This document shows positions 1 to 11,459 of a stretch of DNA of 64,000 nt, piece after piece. The stretch's first letter is position 1. Each line of letters opens with the position of its first letter. Where the stretch lies: positions 1-64,000 of the forward strand of contig JASANC010002722.1 of assembly GCA_030248135.1 (NCBI GenBank), written 5' to 3'. The notes below the pieces were generated by a model that searched no databases, had not been told where the DNA came from, and saw nothing but the letters and a program-made list of their open reading frames with translations. The position numbers and the translations under genes were made by a program. This DNA is from Theristus sp. LFF4_11 (Eukaryota; Nematoda; Chromadorea; Monhysterida; Xyalidae).

Positions 1-116
1 GTGCATCCACAGCATGTCCACCCGCGGTACGCACACGTACCGCGCGGCTGTCGACGTCGGTTTGGCATACGTCAACCGAGTTGACGAAGGACCGATAGAC
101 ACTGCAGTCTGCAGCA

Positions 117-505
117 AAACACAGCACAAGACCCAACATTGGGTACCATTCGTTCAAACCCAGTATTGCGACTGTCGTTCGCACAAATCTATGGTGAATA
201 CGACAAGGTCGTACGCTTTCTTAAGCAAAACCCAGACACTGTGTTGACAAACACAGCACCATATATTCCACATCCAGAAAGGAGTGAACCTCCGCCACCA
301 CAACCAGGACAACCACCACCACCAGCAACGTACCACCCTGTCGATGTTTGCGATCGACAGCTCATGATGCACCAGTATGTGTTGCAGCGTGAGTGCAAAC
401 TGCGCCGCACGCTGACACTGCAGCTCGATGAGAGCCTAGAAAACCGTGGTCATACGTCCTATGGCCGCTGTCAGCCATCGAAGCCCAGCTGCTGCGATAA
501 ACCAG
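117..505 (+). CDS. Partial, unrecognised protein-coding exon(s)
   Basis: A frame stays open from about position 85 to 573, with balanced non-AT-rich codon use quite unlike the flanking DNA. A plausible exon runs from an acceptor-like CTGCAG ending at 116 to a donor at 505/506 (CCAG then GTCAAA). The encoded stretch has a charged helical part (frame around 175-240), a short proline-rich linker with PPPP motifs (about 288-325) and a cysteine-containing tail near CQPSKPSCCDKP. I recognise no family. The donor falls where a 170-bp tandem repeat begins, so the downstream intron is repeat-filled, and I could not find a continuing exon. The gene probably begins left of the window. It could also be a chance open frame. 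Strand and boundaries are inference. Confidence 0.3.
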
Positions 506-842
506 GTCAAAACCTCCGAACTTTTGAAAGTGCCCAATTTTTTGCCCAAAAAATAGTCGGGGCAAAAAAGTAATTAGATTTTCAAAATCTACGGATGAAA
601 TTACCCTAGGAAACTATTTTGTTCGGTTATGAAACAATTTTAGACAAAAATTGAAAGGGCGAACACTTAAAACCAGGTGAAAACCCTGCGAACTTTTAAA
701 AATACCCAATTTTTTACCCAAAAACAGGGTCTGGGTAAAAAATTAACCCAATTTGCAAAATCTCCGGATGGAATTACCCCAGGAAACATTTTTGTTCACC
801 TGTCAAAATGTTGCAGGTAAAAATTGAAAGGGCGAACACATA
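500..842. repeat. Two-copy tandem repeat, ~170-bp unit
   Basis: The block starting AAACCAGGTCAAAACC near 501 recurs at about 670 as AAACCAGGTGAAAACC. Both copies continue through CCCAATTTTTT, an ATCTxCGGATGxAATTACCC segment and a closing AAAATTGAAAGGGCGAACAC. The copies have diverged by substitutions and small indels, for example CCCAAAAAATAGTC against CCCAAAAACAGGGTC. No frame is shared across the copies, so the repeat is probably non-coding. Confidence 0.8.
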
Positions 843-1231
843 TTGATTACATAGCTGAAAAAAAAAAAGGAGACAGAAGAATAAGTAACCAACTTTTCAG
901 AATAGGTAATTCGCGTCTAGAACGTACGTAAAGAAGTCTGGCGAAAATTTTTCTTCGGCACAGTTTGCAACTTTGGCAGGTCTCTACGTGTGCACAGTAT
1001 CAAGTTTGCAGCACGTATATTAGTTGCTGCAGGACAGCGACTAAATTTTGAAAACGCGCGCAGGTCCATATTCAGCCATATAATGCGTGATGCGCTGTCC
1101 GCTCGCTTCGCTCGCTCGCGCATCCGCATGATTTGACAAATAAAGCAATTTCTAGGGGTAACCAACAACGGCGAGTTTGAATTTGACCTTTATTTTTAAA
1201 AAAAGTCAAAGGAATAGCTGTTAAATAACCA

Positions 1232-2062
1232 AAGTCGTGACGATTTCGGGCGAATCGGCCGTGGAACTTGGCGAAATCGGTTCAAAAACAAAAAATGAGA
1301 AAGTGGTGTATTCCGGGGTAATTCAATGCGCTGATCACGGATTTTCGGTTAGTTTTCTTATGTGAGCAACTCTATGTACTGAATCGTGACGATTTTGGAC
1401 GAATCGGCCGTGGAAATTGGCGAAATCGGTCCCAAAACAAAAAATGAGAAACTGGTGTAGTCCGGGGTAATTCAATGCGCTGATTACGTATTTTGGATTA
1501 GTTTTCTTATGTGAGCACTCTACATACTGAATCGTGACGATTTTGGGCGAATCGGCCGTGGAAATTGGCGAAATCGGTCCAAAAACAAAAAAGAGAAAAC
1601 GGTGTTTTCCAGTATAATTCAATGCGCTGATTACGGATTTTGGGTTAGTTTTTTCATGTGAGCAACTCTAGATACTGAATCGAGACGATTTCGGGCGAAT
1701 CAGCCGTGGAATTTGGCGAAATCGGTCCAGAAACGAAAAACAAGAAAAGGGTGTTTCCCAGGGTAATTCAATACGGTGATCACGGATTTTGGGTTAGTTT
1801 TTTTATGTGAGCAACTCTAAATACTGAATCGTGACGATTTCGGGCGAACCGCCGTGGAAACTAGCGAAATCGGTCCAAATGCAAAAAACAAGAAAACTGT
1901 GTTGTCCATGGTAATTCATTGCGCCGATGACGGGTTTTGAGTCAGTTTTCTTATGTGAGCAATTCTAGGTACTAAATCGTGACGATGTCGGGCGAATCGG
2001 CCGTAGAAATAGCAAAGGCGAAATCGGCCCAAAAAACGAAAAATGAAAAACCTCAGTTATCC
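1232..2062. repeat. Satellite-like array, ~148-bp period, ~5.6 copies
   Basis: The phrase CGTGACGATTTCGGGCGAATC, or a close variant, begins at about 1236, 1385, 1533, 1681, 1830 and 1978, giving a period of 148-149 bp. Each unit also carries GGCGAAATCGGTCC, a GGGGTAATTCAATGCGCTGATxACGG segment and TTAGTTTTCTTATGTGAGCAA. Copies differ mainly by point changes, and the last is truncated. Flanking sequence on the two sides shows a loosely similar phrase (TTTATTTTTAAAAAAAGTCA near 1188; TTATTTAAAAGTCAGAA near 2120), so the array may be part of a larger element. No coding capacity is seen. Confidence 0.9.
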
Positions 2063-2144
2063 GGGGTTTAGAAGAATGTGTGACCAACGAGATGTGAATT
2101 TGGTCCGACCTTCGGGGCTTATTTAAAAGTCAGAATATTATCTA

Positions 2145-3193
2145 AAAATGCGGGAGACGCATATAAAAGGAGGAATATGGCTTTGTGTAAGCAGTGAGAG
2201 ACTTGGCTCGACAACTCTTTTCAAGTCTCTGATGTGGTACACACGGATACAAGTACATAAGAGCCATATTTTTGCGCCGTTTATTCATTATTTCAGTTGC
2301 ACATGTACTTTGTAGACAATTAAAACTTTAACATTTGCGGTATTTCGGGCATTTAACGACCACTAAAACCACTAAAATAACGATCAGACTTCCCAGATCG
2401 CTGATACTGGTTTGCCCAGGACAAAGTTATCGCAGAGGCATTGGGGAACGCAAGGTCCCTGTTTATGGCAAAGGCAACGACTCACGGGACAGTTTATCCT
2501 GCCACTAGAGTTTGGCAAAAAGGGTGAAAATCAACGGAAGACAACACCTTTTTGTCGCTGGTGCTGGTGTCACACAGTGATACGTACGGTATGGCCGAAT
2601 AAATGAAACAGTCCATCAAGGCGAGATCAGCCGCAGACTAGGAGTTGTCTTTTTCAAAAAAAGCCAACGTAATTCTTAATCATGTGTAGAAGGGATAAAA
2701 AATGAAAAGAAGAGCGCGGATAATCCATTAGTTAAAAAAACGCGTCAAATTTAGCACACAATGGGTTTCTGAACGTCTTTTTTCTTTCATTCAAAATTCG
2801 CGAGCTCCTTGCACCCTGAAAAAAGCTGCCATGTTTAACCGGCCATACCGTACGTTAGCAACGATAAAACCATATGAAGCAATGTCTTGCAGTCTCTGAT
2901 TTTTCTATTTTTGCACAGAATTAACAGATTCTTGATTTACAGAAGTTCTGCACAGAATTTGCACAGAATTTCGCTCATGATGTGATTTCGGACTAAACTG
3001 TAAAGGACAGTCAAAAAATTATTTTAAAACTTTTTTACGCTTTTCAGCAAAACAAACGCGGCGCAAAAATATTACTCTTATGTACTTGTATCCGTGTGTA
3101 CCACATCAGAGACTTGAAAAGAGTTGTCGAGCCAAGTCTCTCACTGCTTACACAAAGCCATATTCCTCCTTTTATATGCGTCTCCCGCATTTT
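2145..3193. mobile_element. Non-autonomous DNA transposon (long-TIR MITE), ~1.05 kb
   Basis: The left end (2143-2280) and right end (3060-3195) are inverted repeats. About 120 bp from AAAATGCGGGAGACGCATAT inward is identical between the two arms, and similarity then fades over a further 15 bp ending TTTTTGCGCCG. A TA dinucleotide flanks both ends (2143-2144 and 3194-3195), consistent with the TA target duplication of the Tc1/mariner superfamily. The interior has no convincing open frame. It holds a second shorter inverted pair, ACGTACGGTATGGCC near 2582 against GGCCATACCGTACGT near 2842, possibly a nested or ancestral end. The near-perfect arms suggest a recent insertion or gene conversion. 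Confidence 0.85.
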
Positions 3194-3195
3194 TA

Positions 3196-3956
3196 TTTGG
3201 TGTAATTGGCATAAAACAAAGGGTTAGCAACGCAAGGAGTATGTGAGTATGGGCATTTCTAATCAACGTAAGTAATTGAGTGACACAACGGAGAACTACA
3301 TACATGTATGTATGTATGTGTATACATGTGCAGTACATACATGTAAGTCACCTCTACATGTTCATGAAAATAACGCCATATATTGTTTAAACTTGAGCAA
3401 GCATATCACGAAATCATTTCTACTGAACGTGTGTTCTTTATATTATTGCAAAACCGACACATCCAATATCTTTTGCTGAAGAGCATTTTCTTCAAGGCAA
3501 AGCCAGTTCAATAAAGGAAAGCCAAGCCAGAAACCGTCACTAAATTTTAATAACTCACCAACTCATGTCCATCAGCTACGCATTTTTTGTTTCCTTCCGT
3601 TTATATTGATACTTCATCACCGGTCACGTTATGGCAACTGTCAGATAAAAGCAGAATATACCATGATTGCTTTCAAACTGCATCTTGAAAATATCTCAGC
3701 CACACACCCAGCTCAACACATGTATAGATAATTAAATCAAGATCTTGGGTTGAAGTTCCTGGCGGTTCTTTTGGGTTGTACCAAATCGCAAGAATATGTC
3801 AATGGACGTTGACCAACGTGAACAACTTTAATTTTTAAAATTCGTTAATTAGGTTTTTAATTTATGCATAAAAAGAAGCTTGATACTCTTTAAGATATAC
3901 CAATCGTACTCTCTACTTTACACTGTTCTTATTCTCCATTTCAATCTCACTTCTCA
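3196..3956. other. Intergenic region, no gene seen
   Basis: This AT-rich DNA lies between the MITE and the first membrane-protein gene. It holds a short TACATG/TATG-rich self-complementary stretch at about 3300-3345. The last bases are a pyrimidine-rich run ending TTCTCAG at 3957, which looks like a splice acceptor (cis or trans) just before the start codon at 3971. I see no conserved promoter motif. Confidence 0.5.
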
Positions 3957-3970
3957 GAAACCGAGAAATC

Positions 3971-6900
3971 ATGAAGAATACAACACTTGCGAAATTCGCA
4001 CGCGAACATCCGCCGATGAACGTGGCCGAGTTCTGGTTGCGTTTCTTTGAGCTCGTGAATTCGTTGGACGATAAGACCGATCAGGCACATCGGATGTACA
4101 CCGTTGCGATTTGTGTCAGTGTCGTAGCCGCTGCGCTCTCGGTTGCAGCTACTGCGCTCATCAGGTTTGGCATATCATTTGAAGTTGTGATTTGTTTCTT
4201 GAATAATTCATTTTAACATTCCTAAATTCTGCTACCAAACTAACCTGAGTTCATTAACACCAATGCCTATTACGATAGTTTCGGTAGTCATGTGACGATT
4301 GTAAATTCAACCCTGAAAGAAACTACTAAAGGGTGGGGTCGTCTCAATGTAGCGTTATTTAGTCTCGCAGTGGTCTTGATTTTAGCTTGTTTTAAGCTGG
4401 TTCGTTTCATTCTGTTTTTTGCTACGCAGATGCTTGTATCGGTTATTGTTCCATGTGGTTTTAAAGTGTGCGTTTGCATTATTCACTAACCTGTTTTGTT
4501 CACAATAATAACATTGTATTATGTGTTTGATTCTATTTAGGTTCATGTATTGTTTCCACAGTCGCACTGTGTTTCATACTGTATATCGGTCGACGCCACT
4601 TAGTCATTTTTACCCCCAAATTTACTCCTTTTTAGCTTCATGCATTGAACATGCGACAAACAGTCCAGCTGCCCACTCGACTGAATTTAATCGTTTCTGT
4701 TTCCTGCGTGCTTTTCGTACTTGGATTTCTTGTGGTTTACCAACGTTATGTGGTCGTGTGGCACCCATTTCTTGATTTTACTGGCGTCAACTTAGATGTT
4801 TTTGCTCAAAAATCAGAAAACATCACTAACTTGTTGACATCCATGCAGTTTCTGAAACAGGTGATCCACAGATTTTTCGTTTTCTTTCCATTCTTTTTCA
4901 AGTTCCAGCATCTTGTTTGCAGTCTTCTTCCAAAGTGCATCGTCTCACGAAAGCATACACAGCTGAGCACTACATGAAAGCACTTCGACGACAGCAATCG
5001 ATCGATTGGGTCAGAGCACACATTATGCCACCGCCATCGCCCCGGCTGCCGCCAAATCTGACCGCACCGCATCTGCGCGACTACTCGCAGTACAACCAAA
5101 CGACCGCTCTCCTCAGTCGTCATCTGAACTACAAGAGAAACGGCCGCTTTCTTGAGGTGTCGACAGATTGTTGTTCACTCCTTGATACTCAAATGTTGAT
5201 TGAGAAACCCGTTGAAATCACAGGCAGGCGCATTCGACGGCGAGACGTTCTCCAACTCACTAGCACTGGAACTGCACTACGGCTGGACCGGCGTTTTGGT
5301 CGAGGGTGGTCCGATCAGCTTCAAAGAGCTGCGCACTAAACGGCGACATGCTTATCTGTTGAACGCCTGTCTCAGCAACGTCACTGCACCAACGAAACGG
5401 TTCTCCCGGGGCACCGAAAAACACTTGGGGACTAGGCATGGCAACGCCAGATACGAAACCTTAGACAGACCCATCCGGGTACCATGGTGGCCGACCCGCA
5501 AGCCGTTCCGAGTCAACAAGCTGGGCCAAGCTTAGCCGTCGGTGCCGAGAGGGGGTCCCACAGCCGGTTCTGTCCTATCTGCACCCCACACATCAGTTCC
5601 TCGTTGCTTTTTCGGTGAACAAGATTGGAATGAAAAACAACCTTTTCTGAATGTTCTTGAACGTGCACCAAATCCATGTTGTTGAAATATTGTATGAAAT
5701 AATATGTTGAAGCTGGATGTACGGAAAACGAGTTGGCAATGCAATCTCAACGTTACCGTATGTGACGGAAGGCCGCGAAAGTGTGTACCACGTGACCTGC
5801 ATTCCAATTAACGCCATCTTTGACGCTCTTCGCTTGTACGAGTTTGATTTGATAACACTGGATCTGGAGGGTAACGAACCCGCCGTGCTGCAAACGTTCG
5901 ACTGGCCGAGACTGCGTGTGCACTTTCTACAAATAGAATGCAACCCGTGCAGAAAGTTTGTACGACAACTTTGGTTGTGTTTTCTGCTTCCACTTTTTCT
6001 CTGTACTACCTACACATCTGTACTGTATCTGTCACTGTCGCTGGGTTTTGATTTGCTCTTCGCAATCGCTTTTTGCAGCAATAAACAAGAAACCGCGAAA
6101 CTGGTAAAACGAATGAAACGTATCGGTTACAGACACGTAGACACTCTAGCGACGTTGGATTTTATTTTTCGTAAAATATGACGCTCGGATTAACTTATCG
6201 TATGTGATCATAAAATACTGTAACTGTTGTGATTTGTGATTCCACATACTGTATTTCGCGACTGTCTGCCTTTTTATTTTTGTTGCCATCTATAAAAAAG
6301 TAAAGCACTGGTGGTTTACAAGAAAAAACCGAAGAGGTTTGGCTTTTGGCTGGGCTCTTCGTGCTGAAAAAAGTGAGTAAAAACATTCGGGAAAAAACGG
6401 GCGATGATATTCACTGTGCCACTGTTGTGTCCTGCTTGCAATGTAGTTCCTCAAAGTGTTATCACTCTACACGTGTTTTTGCAAATGATCTCTTTCAGCA
6501 TTGGCATGTATCACATCAGACGCGACGTGCAGCGTTTGACGAAGACCGTCGACAGTCTCAGTGTGTGCGAGAACAAGACCGGCAACACTGGCAACACTGC
6601 CTACATTGGCTCGTGCACACGGTTGACGCATCCACTGCTGGTGCAACAAAGCGAACTCCCCTCGCAGCATCAGTACAGGTGCTGGGAGTATAGTCAACTC
6701 TTGATAAACAATTTGTTCATCAAACTCTTAATTTGAGTTTGCCACTAATTGACAAAACTGTCAAGACCGTTGACTGCGGCTGATAGAATTAACCTAAACG
6801 ATAAGTTTTTTTTGCCATTTTTGAAGCAACATTTACGTAAAGGTTCTGCCCACTTTCGTTTCAAACACTGTAAAAAAATACAAGGCCGCTGAATCTTGAG

Positions 6901-8116
6901 CCAAATTTGAGCTTTGCAAATTTACCCAGATCAATGCCTCGCATGTCGCCGCGACCATTAAGGAAACAATCGTATCACCAGGACGGTCCGATGGTGGATC
7001 ACGCTGGCACCAACAACAGCAGCGTTCAAATGACCACCGGTAGCAACATGATCTCAGCACCAAGTAACACCGGCATGATCTTCTTCTCGGCCACGACGAC
7101 GACGCACAACAGCAATCAACAACAACAACAGTCAACCGCTCGTCTGACGCATGTCGACAGTGTACCGTCGTTTACAATGCGACGCAAGAAGTTCAAGGTT
7201 GGCCGGAGAATTTGAAAATTTTTTAAATATATTTTTCTTCTTTGTCCGATCCGAAAAGTCCACTGCATGTTTTCAGACATTTATTCCGCATGATTTTTTT
7301 GTACGTGTAATATTTGACGCTGTTTATTTTATAAAATTCTAATTTTTCCTTTCCAACATTCTAGCAAGACCGCAGTAAAGCGCACACATTCAGCTGCAAT
7401 CACTTGCAGAACATCGCCGAGGATGGTGATAAGAATGCAACTGAAAACGTCAGTCAACACAAACACTCATGTGGTTGCATCAGTTACCCTGCAGACAACA
7501 CGAATTCGCATATTGCCGATAACCTAAATAATAATTTGCCGAAACCGGCTGCACCGCTGGCCTACGTTGCTGCATCCGCAGAATATGCGTCCGCTGAGCT
7601 CGATGATTTGATCCCACCGGTGTACAATGTAAATTTTGCAGTTTGAATTTTTTTTGTTTTCAATTAAAGTTTTTATTCATACGTATTTTTCCATTTGTTA
7701 TAGCTTCCAAGTTCTGCACCCCAATCGTCGTCGCAACTGCAACGCCCCGAACAGAAGCACCAACAGACGCAGTGCGCTACGCCGCAGCAACCGTGGAACA
7801 CGAATGAACAACGGTACACTTTGATTGAAATGCTATCATGAATTGTATGCTATAGATAAAAGCAAAAAGTTTCGTTCAAACGGGCAGTGATAGGGACAGA
7901 AGTTCTAGAATTGTATTTTATTATCTGTAACCAAGGGAAACGAGTAAAACGTGGACTGTTGCTGCACTTGAGAACGACGACCCGTCTGAGGAGAGTGGCA
8001 GTGGCAAAACGACCAGCGAATTGAGTCACCCGATCACGTTGAACATGCGCCACGATTCGGACTGCGTTTACTTCGAAGACAATGATGCTTTCCATTACGG
8101 GGATGGCAGTTGCTAA
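3971..8116 (+). CDS. Single-pass membrane protein with low-complexity tail, copy 1 (novel family)
   Basis: Six exons close in phase: 3971-4164, 6499-6678, 6930-7197, 7365-7628, 7704-7813 and 7936-8116, giving about 398 aa. Residues 1-42 are amphipathic (REHPPMNVAEF motif), and residues 43-64 form one hydrophobic membrane span. A basic juxtamembrane stretch (YHIRRDVQRLTKTVDSL) follows, then a long polar tail rich in N, Q, S and T. I do not recognise the family. A paralogue lies at 8814-10931. Both copies are interrupted at the same place just after the span, in phase 2, which is why I join 4164 to 6499 across a 2.3-kb intron holding a whole methyltransferase gene. A TTCTCAG lies 13 bases before the ATG, as for a trans-splice site. 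The last acceptor (CCAAG at 7935) is atypical, so the C-terminus is the weakest part. Topology and role are unknown. Confidence 0.6.
4651..6181 (+). CDS. FkbM-type (Methyltransf_21) methyltransferase, type II membrane protein
   Basis: Five exons close in phase: 4651-4860, 4923-5156, 5224-5399, 5713-5955 and 6079-6181, giving about 321 aa. Residues 11-30 are a signal-anchor span, which suggests a Golgi/ER type II enzyme. The catalytic part reads FLEAGAFDGETFSNSLALEL, the SAM-binding glycine/acidic motif of the FkbM family. It is followed by GWTGVLVE, a K-RRHAYLLNACLS segment, and near the C-terminus LITLDLEGNEPAVL, where the second conserved acidic motif is expected. The family is S-adenosylmethionine dependent, and known members O-methylate sugars or polyketides. 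The substrate here is unknown. The gene lies entirely within the first intron of the membrane-protein gene at 3971-8116, on the same strand. A TTTTAG at 4631-4635 precedes the ATG by 15 bases, so its message may be separately trans-spliced. Confidence 0.82.
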
Positions 8117-8813
8117 AGTTTTTTTTGCATGTACTGATTACATGTATATTTACAAACGATGCGCGACTGTGTGCTTCAGAGAGTAGAGACTACTTTTTAT
8201 CCGCTGTGGCATAACTTTCTTGATTATATACTTTTTCTACCATAATGTTCGCACTATACGTGGTTTATGTTTGTAGCTGTTACAGTTCTCTTCCACATAT
8301 GGGAACAGGAAAGGCTCTCACTGGCACATGTATCATCTCAAAGATATCTATCTCAATTTAACATAATGGATTTCCCCATGTACTACTCTGTTTATGACAC
8401 ACTGTATCGTGACATATGAATTGAGTGTACTGCCTGTACAGCCGGCATATCAGTGCAGCGTCTCTCTTTTGATTCTGTTTTATGCTTCTTTTCTTCCATA
8501 GCATTTCCCGTGTGTCAAGGCTTTCTTGGCACAGCTGTAATGGAAGATGAATGAACTCAGCCTATTATTCGAAGATCTCTGAAACGATCCGTCTTGCAGC
8601 AACAAAAACATTGTCTGACATTCTAAAACTTCCGCTCCAAAGACTCCGCATCTCGAGCGCTTGTTTGCACATTATTTTTAAGTTTACATGGACTGTTCAC
8701 GACGCAGCGTAGAGTACCGATATGTAGCGACAAACAAAAAAAGATAATGACTGTAAAAAATTGCTCCGGTGATTACCTATTATTGCGGTGAAAGAAAAAT
8801 AGCCGAAAACGAT
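8117..8813. other. Intergenic region between the two membrane-protein paralogues
   Basis: No open frame or splice-consistent exon was found. The region should hold the 3' end of copy 1 and the promoter of copy 2. I see no AATAAA close to the stop at 8116 and no clear trans-splice acceptor before the ATG at 8814; the nearest AG is AAAATAG at about 8802. Confidence 0.5.
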
Positions 8814-10931
8814 ATGGCAATCTACTTTCGCGAGTATTTCAAAGAGTATCCGACGATGTCTGCAGAAGACTTTCTCGGTGCGATGCTTGATTCGTTCACG
8901 CGCATGTCCGCCATGCATGATCTGCTCGGCGAGATGCACCGTACGCTCTGGATATTGGTCGTCGCGTTGGCGGCCTTCGTGTTCGCTGCTGTGCTGCTGT
9001 GCGTCGTTGGCATCACTGTATTCTGGTAATACGTTTTTTCCGGTGAAAAAGAATTTGAACAAACACCGTTTACGACTTTTGAACCAAAACCTCTTCAGTT
9101 GACAGTTTGAATAGTCGCGTCACAAAACTAACGTATACGATACAAAACAAGGAGTTAGGAAACAAAGTGAGATAAAGATTCACAAGATGAGACAGGACAA
9201 AGAATCACAAAAAAACGACTCAAAAAGGCACGAGTTAAAACGAAACATAAAGCCAAAAATCTGAAAAAAGTGACAAGACAAGACAAGACAAGAGCATAAT
9301 GCAAAATATGAGGCATAGAATCACAAGACAAGTTGCATGCGAGACAAACGATACTAGACGATACAAGGCAATAAGTCACAAGAAGAAACGAGACAAACAG
9401 TCAGAAGACGAAACGAGAGAAAACAAAACAAGACAAACAGCCACAACAAGACAAGGTGAATCAAGAGTCACACGAAAACACGAGGCAGAGACGTGAGGTC
9501 ACAAGACGAGACTAGAGAGAGGTACAAGATGAGACGAGACAAACAGTCACAAATCAAGACAACACAAAGAGTCACCGGACGATACGTAACAAAAGTCACG
9601 AAAAAAGACGCACAAGTCAGACAATTAAAGATAGAAGTGCAACATAAAAGTCCAAGACGAGGCGCGGCTCGTTTGATGACCTTATATCAGGAGCCAAATA
9701 TTCTTTTTGAGTCGCTTTGCCGCTCTGTTAACAAATTTATACTTAATTTAAATTCAAAGCGAATGTCTTTGCAGCACAAACTATGCCCGATTAAAAGCAG
9801 ACGTGAAAGAGCTGAAGAAGACGTCGTTGCAGACGAACACGGTCAATGACAACAACAACAATAATCGTGCGCTAATCACGCTAGACCCGAGCACAGCAAC
9901 TGCTATGAATGACTGTGTTTTTGTTGATGGATATGCGATTGATCAAACTGCTACAACCCCGAACAAAAGCACTGAGCACACAACGCAACAACGCTACCAA
10001 ACTGCACAACCTCATCAGTCGTCGTCGAGACGTACACGATCGTATTTGGCGTCACTTGGCAGCGCCGGCAGTGAGTCAACCAACGCCGCCGTCACGTCAG
10101 CTGGCGCATATTATGCCACAAGCCGGGCGGACGGCTCAACGGCTTTGGAGATTGACAGCAGCGTTGGCGATGACGACAGTGACAATGAGAATCACGATGA
10201 CGACGATGATGACGATGTGGCTCACAAGACCAGTGGCCAACAACACCAACAACAACGTTGTTATCGCCATTCGTACGTCACGAAACAATCGTCAACCGGA
10301 CAGCGGTCCACTTCAAGGTATCAAGCACAACAACAACTACCAAAGTCGAATGGACAACTGCCGCATGCTGAGCCACCGACGAGATTACGTCTTGACACCC
10401 AAGGTCTGTGAATCTCGCTCCACAGCTCCATTGTTCACGTTATTTGAAATGGCATGGCTCACCTGACTTTCAAGAGAAGTTATGGAGAACTCATATGCCT
10501 ATGTATCTTGAAAATGTGAAAAAAATATTCTAAGTACACTGTAACCTGAATGCTTTTGAACGTGTTTTTTATTGCAGTTTTATAAAAACTCCACGAGAAC
10601 AGACATGTTTGCAGATTGCGGCGTCAAGCGTAGCATCCGTGCGTCCGTGAGCACCCCGTCGTCGACGCTGCTTGAGCGACGTCAACTGACGCCCGCAACG
10701 AGCCATCACAATCAAACATCGACGAACAACAATAATAACAACAACAATGCAAGCGGTAAAATGATCGCCAGAAAGATGGCCAGTTCCATCGCGTTGCCGA
10801 GTCTCGCGGTACCAAGCACGTACGCAATGTCGAGACGAAGTAAATTCCAACAACGCATGTACAGCTCCGGACGCTCGCAGACCGTGGACGAAATGTTTGC
10901 AGACATTGAGCCGTTGGACATATATGAGTGA
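8814..10931 (+). CDS. Single-pass membrane protein with low-complexity tail, copy 2 (novel family)
   Basis: Exons are 8814-9025, 9775-10317, 10373-10403 and 10578-10931, giving about 379 aa. The third exon is tiny, and its acceptor could instead be at 10345/10346; both keep the frame. Residues 1-44 resemble copy 1 (KEYPTMSAEDF against REHPPMNVAEF). Residues 45-69 are the membrane span. The next exon opens with NYARLKADVKELKKTSLQ, matching the juxtamembrane stretch of copy 1. The tail is rich in N, Q and T, with an acidic run of D residues near 10190-10220, and ends in a basic/serine part and DIYE. The TAA at 9027 lies inside the intron (donor TTCTG then GTAATA). The first intron (9026-9774) has the same phase and position as the 2.3-kb intron of copy 1 but holds only a minisatellite. 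No known domain was recognised. Confidence 0.65.
9155..9640. repeat. Degenerate AC/AG-rich minisatellite in an intron
   Basis: About 480 bp are almost free of T on the + strand and are built from variants of AGACGAGACAAACAGTCACA and ACAAGACAAGACAAG. Examples occur near 9285, 9391, 9428 and 9530. The array lies in the first intron of copy 2. The short open frames across it (such as 9299-9496) are made only of R, T, K and E codons from the repeat and are not genes. Confidence 0.75.
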
Positions 10932-11459
10932 GAAACCACTTCTGTGTGGCAATTATATTGTTCAATATTGTTCACATTTACAGGTCTTGTTCAAAATTCG
11001 TAGATGAGTGTCACAGTTTTTGATGATTTCATTCCTACCGGTATGCTACTGATGACGTATATGTGCATATTGTGAAGAATAAGAGTGCAAAAACCCATGG
11101 CATATTTATCAGAAAAAGAGCCAGACAAATTTACTAAATGATTCTCAGGTGATTCTTTTAGTTTCACTTCATACTTTCACTTACTTTCCATATTTCACTT
11201 GTTTCTTATCTTATTTTGCCACTCCATTGACACCTCCAGCTGTCTCGAGCAGTTCCATGTGATGCATCCAGCGGATCAACTCGCGAACGTGCTTTGTCAT
11301 CGACGGAATTCCTTGGTATCTGCGCAAGAAAGTTATTACAATGAGACGTGAAATTCAAGGAGCAGATATTGAGTTACTTGATTCCGGGGTCGCATGACTA
11401 GTCATGAGTGTAACTATTTTATCGGAACTTGGTTCTTCGAGGCACTAATTTCAAATACT
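10932..11459. other. Convergent 3' flanks, no gene seen
   Basis: This AT-rich DNA separates the stop of the membrane-protein paralogue (plus strand) from the stop of the KCTD-like gene (minus strand). Both genes should end here. A short ORF-like stretch near 11230-11345 has no splice or codon support. Confidence 0.5.

Noticed and set aside
8814..9029. Stand-alone 71-residue microprotein
   Set aside because: The apparent stop lies just after a good donor; the paralogue and phase show it is the first exon of a longer gene.
9299..9849. K/R/T/E-rich frames upstream of the second membrane-protein exon
   Set aside because: They arise from the T-poor minisatellite in the intron and share no phase with the accepted exons.
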